From Dysidea avara (taxonomy: Eukaryota > Porifera > Demospongiae > Dictyoceratida > Dysideidae): a stretch of DNA of 64,000 bases. The first letter of the stretch is position 1. Each line of letters opens with the position of its first letter. Below, one piece after another: positions 59,601 to 64,000 of the stretch. The position numbers and the translations under genes were made by a program. The notes under the pieces are model-generated. The model made no database searches. It saw only the letters and a program-made list of their open reading frames with translations, and had not been told where the DNA came from. The stretch spans positions 35,565,819-35,629,818 of the forward strand of contig NC_089275.1 of the NCBI RefSeq assembly GCF_963678975.1, given 5' to 3'.

Positions 59601-60127
59601 AAACTAAAGCACACTTTTGACACATTATGAAAAGCTGTAAGCACACTTTTCACCTTTGAATTTATGATTAGATGGCATCATATGGTACATTAAAAAATAA
59701 ATGAAGATAAAAATTTTCTATTGTAGCACATACTGTATGTATGTAACCTGGAACTATACATACTAGTAATCATCAAATGCATAATTCATTATAAGTGTAA
59801 ATTTACCAGTAATATCACTGTGGACCATAGAGAGAGAACTGCTAATTGATACTGATAGTGTTCTAGTGGCATCATTTCCGTGACATTTCATGATTTCTAG
59901 CATCTCATAAAATGATTTCTTGTAACCAGCTTCCAGTGGAGAAGATATTTTCCTTAGCAAAACTTGAATCTTATCTTTAGGAGTGCTGGCTGAGTTTATT
60001 TCTTCCAGATCAGACAATGTAATAACATACTTGGATACGAAATAGTGATATAAATCAGTGTTACGTAGTGTACTGACTAGTTCACTAAAGTGTTCAATAA
60101 AAGTGTGATACTCTGGTGAAGTTGGTG
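34646..60127 (-). CDS. CARD-like / duplicated unnamed domain / coiled coil / pseudokinase / Kelch protein (5' end missing)
   Basis: Twelve exons joined from GT-AG sites with matching phases: 60127-59807, 51028-50337, 49965-49878, 43591-42771, 41483-41400, 38395-38339, 38281-38057, 38001-37915, 37860-37798, 37741-37601, 37545-36718, 35614-34646. Together they give 1,457 codons plus stop with no internal stop. Residues about 1-95 are CARD-like; 108-337 and 367-640 are two copies of one unnamed domain; 641-859 are mostly coiled coil; 860-1135 a kinase fold; 1136-1457 Kelch repeats. No membrane segment is seen in this part, so a cytoplasmic protein is likely. The first exon must supply one base before 60127 and was not found. 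The make-up suggests a scaffold or sensor that is recruited through the death fold and binds partners through Kelch; this is inference. Splitting into two genes is possible but the unbroken phases argue against it. Confidence 0.8.
36718..37545 (-). CDS. Exon: protein pseudokinase domain
   Basis: 828 bases (276 codons), acceptor CTATAG, donor GTAAGT. The glycine loop GSGNYGSVYKV and a candidate beta-3 Lys (VVYEK, exon residue 36) are kept. The alpha-C position that normally holds Glu is Lys56 (FAIKCAAY). The catalytic loop reads HGNLHGANVL instead of HRD (37155-37147), so the catalytic Asp is Asn. The metal-binding DFG reads DYL (37095-37087). The APE-like PPE and the helical lobe (NVFSLGVLFLQV) are intact. 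It is most like tyrosine-kinase-like/RIPK-type kinases. Loss of both alpha-C Glu and HRD Asp argues against normal phosphotransfer; the JAK JH2 pseudokinases share the HGN motif. Confidence 0.85.
37601..38395 (-). CDS. Five exons: coiled-coil region
   Basis: Exons 38395-38339, 38281-38057, 38001-37915, 37860-37798 and 37741-37601, all phase 0 with GT-AG borders. They encode 191 residues rich in Leu, Lys, Glu and Gln in heptad-like order, for example KEKVELNQIIEELRRGLE and NQLTKLKEENKHLLKKV. CTDC lies in the middle of the second exon. The region probably oligomerises the protein just ahead of the kinase fold. Introns here are very short (37-76 bases), unlike the multi-kilobase introns upstream. 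Confidence 0.8.
38862..39011. mobile_element. MITE of the GTGACC family
   Basis: Ends GTGACGGAGTTTGAC and GTAACCCGGTCTGATG (complement) are imperfect inverted repeats, followed inward on both sides by ACCAGTCTTATAG. Confidence 0.65.
40354..40675 (+). mobile_element. MITE, 322 bp, with 5-bp target duplication GTATT
   Basis: Left end CAGCGGTGGATCCGG and complement of right end CAGGCGCGGATCCAGG. GTATT lies at 40349-40353 and again at 40676-40680. Interior has a poly-A of about 25, and two tandem CTCTATTAGAGTATCTCGA motifs. A copy in the opposite orientation starts at 63771, and a truncated one lies at 2649-2881. Confidence 0.85.
41400..41483 (-). CDS. Exon: Ser/Glu-rich linker
   Basis: 84 bases (28 codons), acceptor after a TA-repeat (TATATAG), donor GTAACT. 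Encodes a basic start (ARTRK) then SSSEETSEETVEQQLM. Phase 0 at both ends. No domain; likely flexible lead-in to the coiled coil. Confidence 0.65.
41484..42770. other. Intron with dispersed repeat pieces
   Basis: A block at about 41548-41760 (starting ATAGTAGGGAC) is a diverged copy of the one near 47760-47950. Four CTCTAATAGAGCAGTCA motifs lie at about 42268-42350. A (TA)n run lies at 41931-41946. Confidence 0.45.
42771..43591 (-). CDS. Exon: unnamed domain, copy 2
   Basis: 821 bases, acceptor CATGCAG, donor GTAAGT. Begins with a low-complexity acidic lead (KEKESVELQPES), then the helical half with HWTWYDHSILKTLLE and AMKLLEDFESHIDY, then the mixed half with IFYWMIPKVVVPLVSI. It is longer than copy 1 by about 45 residues, most in the lead. 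Identity between the two copies is low but the landmarks are collinear. Confidence 0.75.
44040..45860 (+). mobile_element. Composite repeat, decayed copy 3
   Basis: Traces of the head end (CACAGCTTGGCAGTTTTT at 44116) lead into about 25 degenerate copies of the roughly 31-bp unit containing TGAACTCTCTACAGGGTGAC (44345-45105). Then follows the tail, with TTTGTCTGGTAGGTGT and later TCCATGATGG...TTTCTTTCAAATCACAAA. A GTGACC MITE is inserted in the tail. More diverged than the copies at 51.7 and 60.7 kb. Confidence 0.65.
45249..45490. mobile_element. MITE of the GTGACC family, TA-flanked
   Basis: Left TATGTGACCCGGTCTGC and right complement TATGTGACCTAGTCTGCG. Both continue inward with AAAAGGGGGTCTTATAGCC-like sequence. 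Inserted in the tail of a composite repeat. Confidence 0.8.
46502..47375. mobile_element. Non-autonomous element with CAGG ends (about 874 bp)
   Basis: Left CAGGCCTGTAGCCAAGAGG and complement of right CAGGGGCGTATATAGCCAG. Three CTCTAATAGAGCAATCA motifs lie at about 46772-46820. Inner GGGGGG and CCCCC blocks resemble those of the element at 7367-8168. No coding capacity. Confidence 0.6.
48535..48790. repeat. Foldback element, 256 bp
   Basis: Arms of about 105 bases share ACTAGAGTAGGG, AATGTAGTA, GCTGCAATAAAAA and GTCCAGATACT with their complements. The right arm lacks a block of about 16 bases found in the left. The centre is about 45 bases. Confidence 0.8.
49878..49965 (-). CDS. Exon: short helical linker
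   Basis: 88 bases after an ATTACAG acceptor, ending at GTACAG in phase 1. Encodes a Glu/Leu-rich helix (LSNEVLMQELLTMEKSAL) likely to be coiled coil. The single leftover G combines with TT of the next exon to keep the frame, which supports the join. Confidence 0.7.
50097..50308 (+). repeat. 30-bp tandem repeat, seven near-identical copies
   Basis: The unit contains GTCATACTGCACATGTATTT and starts at 50101, 50131, 50161, 50191, 50221, 50251 and 50281. Copies are identical apart from the last. It begins 28 bases downstream (transcript sense) of the donor of exon 51028-50337. Because 30 is a multiple of 3, both strands stay open across it. Confidence 0.95.
50337..51028 (-). CDS. Exon: unnamed domain, copy 1
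   Basis: 692 bases, entering in phase 1 (TATAG acceptor) and leaving in phase 0 at GTAAGT. A helical first half contains PHWRWNSHRLLVTIIK and ALEMLERFKKKIDY. A mixed second half has VCVLWHVPVAAVKSL and ends FDIRQN. The same landmarks recur in copy 2 (42771-43591): HW-W-H, MLE-F-IDY, and W-IP/VP before a helix. I do not recognise the domain from any named family. Read-through of the donor continues in frame into the 30-bp repeat at 50097-50308. Confidence 0.75.
51662..51987. repeat. Foldback head, near-perfect palindrome of 326 bp
   Basis: Arms of about 150 bases begin ATCTAATCCAAAACAGCC and end with its complement. They share GATGTGAAATCCAAGG, GCCAAGAAATGGCTGTGATG and ACAATTCAGGTGAATTT. The centre is GCCAAGACCAAGCGGC. 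Few mismatches, so strongly hairpin-forming. Confidence 0.9.
52096..55475 (+). repeat. 31-bp minisatellite with 93-bp higher-order period
   Basis: About 110 units of 30-31 bases around GTAGCTGAACTCTCTACA. Four variant endings alternate (GGGTGACTTG, GGGCAATTTG, TGGTAGTTTC, ATGTAACTTC). Between about 52450 and 54450 three variants recur in fixed order as a 93-base block. Variation increases towards both ends. Confidence 0.9.
56336..58013 (-). mobile_element. CR1/Jockey-like LINE, 5'-truncated
   Basis: The minus strand encodes, from 58013 inward, LPTQWKHAYVTPVYKKGD and NYRPISLTS, then the palm, thumb and C-terminus in one frame to 56632. The 3' UTR (56632-56366) carries about ten copies of a 15-20-base unit around GCTAAGTTACAATAAGT, and the element ends in a (TTTAT)n tail at 56336-56365. 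It abuts the terminal hairpin of the composite repeat. Confidence 0.8.
56632..57876 (-). CDS. LINE reverse transcriptase fragment, 414 aa
   Basis: Frame with TENQFGFREHHSCE, motif A VLDFSKAFDKVAH, GVPQGSVLGPALFLIYIND and the FADD active site, all catalytic Asp kept. The thumb block KYLGVYLNNKLSWHDHI and QHRAARFVLN follow. The same frame continues upstream past the first Met to about 58013, so the Met is not the native start. Endonuclease is absent. Sits in antisense orientation to nothing but its host intron, in sense with the host gene. Confidence 0.85.
   Translation of the reverse strand: MEHIIVSQLMKHLESTNILTENQFGFREHHSCESQLLVTVNDIAKAINNKLQVDLAVLDFSKAFDKVAHARLLNKLEYYGVRGSLLEWFESFLHNRTQQVVIEGRYSISCDITSGVPQGSVLGPALFLIYINDITTNIHSELRLFADDILIYRPIHSPSDQKILQDDLTTLIKWANEWQMDFNISKCNILQVTTHHTTKTFTYQMNGVPLKSVEKIKYLGVYLNNKLSWHDHIDYICNKANRLLGFLKRNLHSCHKHFKEYAYKHFLLPSIEYCCAIWDPHHQNDISKLEMIQHRAARFVLNKPWNRHHRDSITDMLNELNWPSLQERRKQARLILLYKIVNHLLLVPNRCLPSLNQTATRAHHDQKFNHIQSSVNTYLYSFLPRTIPHWNDLCIPNLSTIDLETFKQSTTPTL
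58212..59256. repeat. Inverted repeat pair enclosing a MITE
   Basis: 58212-58340 and 59080-59256 are inverted copies sharing AAAGAATG, GTGTATAAAC, AAGTTCAATATCA, TTTTTACATCCA and ACAACTCCT. The ends are rich in GGAATGGAAT. Between them lies a MITE at 58648-58904. Possibly a larger foldback element. Confidence 0.65.
58648..58904. mobile_element. MITE of the GTGACC family with 25-bp termini
   Basis: Left ATATGTGACCGGATTTGCGA and an exact complement at the right end; termini continue with AAAAGGTACCTTTT, itself a palindrome. Flanked by TA-rich sequence. Confidence 0.9.
59257..59806. other. Intron sequence
   Basis: Sequence following the CARD exon in transcript order. Contains (TA)n and no recognisable element or exon. 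Confidence 0.4.
59807..60127 (-). CDS. Exon: CARD-like death-fold domain
   Basis: 321 bases, acceptor TTTTTACAG before 60127 and donor GTAAAT after 59807, phase 1 at both ends. The segment from HFSELVSTL to MKCHG shows the CARD pattern: a helix ending in TDLYHYFVSK, then VITLSDLEEI, TPKDKIQVLLRKI, and SFYEMLEIMK. This matches the helix 2-5 spacing of CARDs in apoptosis and innate-immune adaptors. DEATH or DED assignment cannot be excluded by eye. Confidence 0.75.
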
Positions 60128-60679
60128 CTGTAAAAATATGCAACACATAGTACAAGCATCTTTGCTTTACCGTACAGTAAGTGCATACTGTGATAGCTAC
60201 ATGTATACCTGTATTTGGTAGTGTGTCGTGTGACCAAGAAAGCCAGCATGCCACACATTGTGTATATTGACAGGAAAGAAGAAAGCATGATTTTCACACC
60301 TGCACATATAGCTCAATGGTCCCTTCTCCAATGCACATCATTTTGTATCATAGCTGTCCGACCACATAGCTAGCAAATTTAATTGAATTCGCTACAGAGT
60401 ATGGGCTACCAAATGTTCACTTTTTAAGGAGTCTATGGGGCCTAGATTTTCCTTTTCACACGCTTTGCAAAAATTGCAAAAGTATAATGTGAATTTGGTA
60501 TGGATGAAGAGCATAACCATAAAAGTGAATTTACCTGCTTTAATATCCACAGTGCTATGAACATTTAGTCACACAAAAAATCAAAATTTTGTCATGGCTA
60601 CAGGGTAAACCACTTGTGGAAATAATTTGAAAATTAGTGTGTACATACACTGTACATGTATATATATATATATATATAT
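60128..60679. other. Upstream of the CARD exon
   Basis: A first exon for the minus-strand gene was sought here. The best ATG frame (about 60286-60206) resembles a degraded copy of the composite repeat's end (CACACGACACACTACC) and its donor is out of phase, so it is not accepted. Nothing else supported. Confidence 0.4.
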
Positions 60680-63144
60680 ATCTAATTCAAAACAGCCAAG
60701 CTGTAAAAAAAGTGTGCAGCCCTCAAAAAGGCTATGGTGAAAAAAGATGTGAAATCCAAGGTGGCGGCCAAGAAATGGCTGTGATGGTAGGTTAATGGTA
60801 AAAATTTTAATAACGACAATTCAGGTGAATTTTTGTGCCGCTTGGTCTTGGCACAAAATTTACCTGAATTGTCATTATTGAAATTTTTACAATTAACCTA
60901 CCATCACAACCATTTCTTGGCTGCCACCTTGGATTTCACATCTTTTTTTACCATAGCCTTTTTGAGGGCCGCAAACTTTTTTTACAGCTAGGCTGTTTTG
61001 GATTAGATTTCATTTCTTTTTGTATTTGTATACCCCAAGGCCGGCCTATGGCCAGCTTTGGGACTTTTTAAACCTATCTTTTTTTTACCACAAGAAGAAG
61101 AAAAGATGAAGTAGATGTACTTTAAATATTTTATCAGCAAATGTGCAAATTATATATATAATACATATATTGATTACAGAAATCTCCATGGTGGTTTCTT
61201 TGTAACTGAACACTCTACAAGGTGACTTCTTCTAGATGCTCTCTCTACAGGGTGAATTATTTGTAGCTGAACGATCTACAAGGTAACTTCTTCTAGCTGA
61301 TCTCTCTACAGGGTGTAGCTGAATTCTGTACAGGTGATTTGTTTGCATCTGAGCTCTTTACTGGATGGTTTCTTTGTAGCTGAACTCTCTACAAGGTAAC
61401 TTCTAACTGATCTTTCTACAGGGTGGTTTGTTTGTAGCTGAATTCTGAACAGGTGATTTGTTTGCATCTGAGCTCTTTACTGGATGGTTTCTTTGTAGCT
61501 GAACTCTCTACAAGGTAACTTCTTCTAACTGATCTTTCTACAGGGCAATTTGTTTGTGGCTGAATTTTCTACAGGGTGATTTCTTTGCAGCTGAACTCTA
61601 TACATGGTTGTTTCTTTGTAGCTGAACTATCTACAATGTAATTTCTTCTAGCTGACCTCTCTACAGGGTGATTTGTTTGTAGCTGAATTCTGTACAGGTG
61701 ATTTGTTTGCAGCTGAGCTCTTTACAGAATGGTTTCTTTGTAGCTGAACTCTCTCTACAAGGTAACTTTTCTAGCTGATGTCTCTACAAGGTCACTAGTT
61801 TGTAGCTGAAATCTCTACATGGTGGTTTCTTTGTAACTGAACTTTCTACAAGGTGACTTCTTCTAGCTGATCTTTCTACAGGGGGATTTGTTTGTAGCTG
61901 AATTCTCTACAAGGTAACTTCTTCTAGCTGATCTCTCTACAGGGAGATTTGTTTGTAGCTGAACTCTCTACAGGTGATTTGTTTGAAGCTGAACTCTCTA
62001 CATGATGGTTTCTTTGTAGCTGAACTCTCTACAAGTTAACTTCTTCTAGCTGATCTCTCTACAGGGTGATTTGTTTGTAGCTGAACTATCTACAAGATAA
62101 CTTCTTCTAGCTGATCTCTCTACAGGGAGATTTGTTTGTAGCTGAACTCTCTACATGGTGGTTTCTTTGTAGCTGAACTCTACGAGGTGATTTCTTCTAG
62201 CTGAACTATCTCTTTCCATAGTTGCATGAACTCCCTACAAAGTAACTTCTTCTAGCTAATCTCTCTACAGGGTGACTTGTGTGTAGCTGATCTCTATACA
62301 GGTTTCTTGTTTCTAGCTGATCTCTTGAATTCTCTTCATGCATGTTGACTGCTCTATTAGGATGACTGCTCTATTAGAGTATCTCGATCTTTCGTGTTAT
62401 AACTCCATGGCTTTAAATCTGATTCTTCTACACCATTGATGAACCTTTCTAAGATGATTACTCCATCTGTACAACGATTTTCAAAGCATTACCCCAAGCG
62501 GTTTATCTGGTAGGCGTGGCAAGCAGTCGTTTTTTTTATTAGCTAATCTCGATTGCGTAATTGTTATACACTGTTGGTTTTTCCGTTGTATCTTCCTGTT
62601 TTTTTAGCTCGATTTCTTTCAAACCACATAAAGTTTGAGGTTCAATAGTTAACCTGTTCACCCACCGATTTTCAGCTTCTTCCCATACGCGGTTTATACC
62701 CTCTAGGCGTGACAACATATTGGTGTTATTTTTCGCGAATAATCGCTCATAACTCTTTGCCTGTTTATCGTATTCTAGCCAAAGTTGGTACCAAGATGCG
62801 CCGTTATATTCCCCATCTGTGTGCCAAATTTCAAGGCAATCGGATGTGGCATTCGCGTTTTATAGCAGTTGTTGTAAGTGTGCGACAAGAAAAAGAAAAA
62901 TGAAGAAACTGAGCCAATTTTTGAAGTCGCATATCTCGGGAACTCGTGAAGCGATTTCGCTCAAATTTGGAATGTGGAGTGCTGCAGTTGGAGGGAATTT
63001 CCACAGCAAAAATCGTCTTGTTTCATCAAGGAAGCACAGAGCTACGGAGGTGCGAAAATTGCGTTTTCTTTCTTCCTGTCAATATACTCACGGGTGTTAC
63101 GCGCCGGCTTCTTGGGCCGCACGACACACTACCATGTGTCTTGA
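60680..63144 (+). mobile_element. Composite repeat, copy 2 (2.5 kb)
   Basis: Same order as copy 1: foldback head (60680-61008), neck with GGCCGGCCTATGGCC, minisatellite (61190-62335, about 36 units), two CTATTAG motifs (about 62348-62385), tail (62390-63120) and hairpin GACACA/TGTGTC (63123-63140). A (TA)n tract directly precedes the head. The shorter array explains most of the size difference from copy 1. Confidence 0.75.
61190..62335 (+). repeat. 31-bp minisatellite, shorter array
   Basis: About 36 diverged units around GTAGCTGAACTCTCTACA with the same variant endings as 52096-55475. No regular 93-base period is obvious here. Confidence 0.85.
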
Positions 63145-63429
63145 TACAACAATGATTATATTACAATCATTGATGACCACGGTTATTGTTGATGTGAATG
63201 TCATGACATCAGGGCACAGCTGAAAAACAGCTTTTGCTGATGCTGTCTCCCTGTTTAAATAACATTAAAAAATTTTTAAAAAATGACTGCCACGCATTGT
63301 CAAGATTGTAAGTATAAATTCCATAATATCAACATTATTCCCATCGTGAATCACACCTTTGCACATAGCAAACAAAATAGAACTAAAATATGTATCGAGC
63401 CCTGTTGAGCACCTTCATCTACAGTACTA
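63145..63429. other. Spacer
   Basis: No gene. Contains short AT-rich runs only. Confidence 0.3.
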
Positions 63430-63709
63430 GTCTGGCGCCGCCCGCCCCTTCGCATAAAGTAAGGGTCTGGTGAAATACAGATACTAAATCATTTCTAGCG
63501 CCCAGATTCGGCGCTAGCCAATTAGTGCATGCCAATGACGTTCACACAGAAATCGCCTTGGAAACACAATGCTTTTGTTCGAATTGAAGTGCAATCATCT
63601 GACGTAACAAGCATTACGTGCGCTGTCTAATTGAATTCCTTTTGAAATGATTAGGTATTTGTATTTCACCAGACCCTTACTTTTTGCGAAGGGGCGGGCG
63701 GCGCCAGAC
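63430..63709. mobile_element. MITE, 280 bp, with 5-bp target duplication TACTA
   Basis: Starts GTCTGGCGCCGCCCGCCCC and ends with its complement. The inverted termini extend over about 50 bases through AGTAAGGGTCTGGTGAAATAC. TACTA lies at 63425-63429 and again at 63710-63714. No coding capacity. The GC-rich ends stand out from the AT-rich surroundings. Confidence 0.9.
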
Positions 63710-63770
63710 TACTACAGTACAGGGTCTATTCAGCTCACATGAATACTTTCAGTACTTGTGCAACATTATT

Positions 63771-64000
63771 CAGGGGCGGATCCAGGGGGGGTTCAAAGGG
63801 TTCCATGGAAACCCCCTTTTGAAAAGTCTCTCTCACTCGAGATACTCTAATAGAGCAGTCAAATCGAGATGCAGTCACAGTAGTCTTTTGAGGAGCAGTG
63901 TAGCAAGCTATATATCTAGTTATAAATAAGGAAGGAAGTATAGTTGGTGAGGTGGCAGCTATTGTCAGCAGGTGATGACCCTTTTTTTTTTTGGTCTTCA
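63771..64000 (-). mobile_element. Copy of the GTATT-duplicating MITE, cut by the window end
   Basis: Starts CAGGGGCGGATCCAGG and runs as the reverse complement of 40354-40675 at high similarity, including the CTCTAATAGAGCAGTCA motif (63845) and the poly-T before GGTCTTC. The right end lies beyond 64000. Confidence 0.85.

Noticed and set aside
60206..60286. First exon with signal peptide for the CARD/Kelch gene
   Set aside because: Its donor is out of phase with the CARD exon, and the sequence resembles a degraded repeat end.
62709..63223. Genes in the composite tail
   Set aside because: Overlapping short frames lie in repeat sequence and are not conserved at the matching place in copy 1.

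Overview
The window reads as invertebrate animal nuclear DNA, most likely from a demosponge. The reasons are AT-rich sequence, spliced genes with GT-AG introns, several non-LTR retrotransposons, tRNA-derived SINEs, many foldback elements, and one gene whose make-up (CARD-like, kinase-like and Kelch parts) is of a kind I associate with sponges. The species is inference; no mitochondrial, rRNA or intact tRNA gene is present to fix it.

Layout. 1-16.3 kb is repeat country: a diverged direct duplication (1-1.9 kb), foldback elements, relics of two LINEs and a DIRS/Ty3-like element, and a cluster of SINEs. 16,349-23,281 is a Ginger-type cut-and-paste transposon with 88-bp inverted termini and a perfect 4-bp target duplication (CACT). 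Its spliced integrase/PHD-finger gene is broken by a frameshift, two in-frame stops and a nested LINE. 23.4-26.4 kb holds a TATA-driven, intronless gene fusing an OB-like domain, an AGE-family epimerase barrel and a DJ-1/PfpI domain. 26.4-34.6 kb has no gene, only short elements.

34,646-60,127 (minus strand) is one spliced gene of at least 12 exons. I reconstructed it from splice sites whose phases all match, giving 1,457 residues without an internal stop. Order: CARD-like death fold, two copies of an unnamed domain, coiled coil, a kinase domain that has lost its catalytic residues, and a C-terminal Kelch propeller. The first exon was not found and may lie between 60.1 kb and the window end or beyond it. 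The gene looks like an intracellular signalling scaffold or sensor; that role is inference.

Its introns and 5' flank carry copies of a large composite repeat: a 326-bp near-palindromic head, a 31-bp minisatellite body (up to 3.4 kb, with a 93-bp higher-order period), a conserved modular tail and a terminal 6-bp-stem hairpin. I cannot assign it to a named class. A short palindromic motif built on CTCTATTAGAG recurs throughout the window inside several otherwise unrelated repeats.
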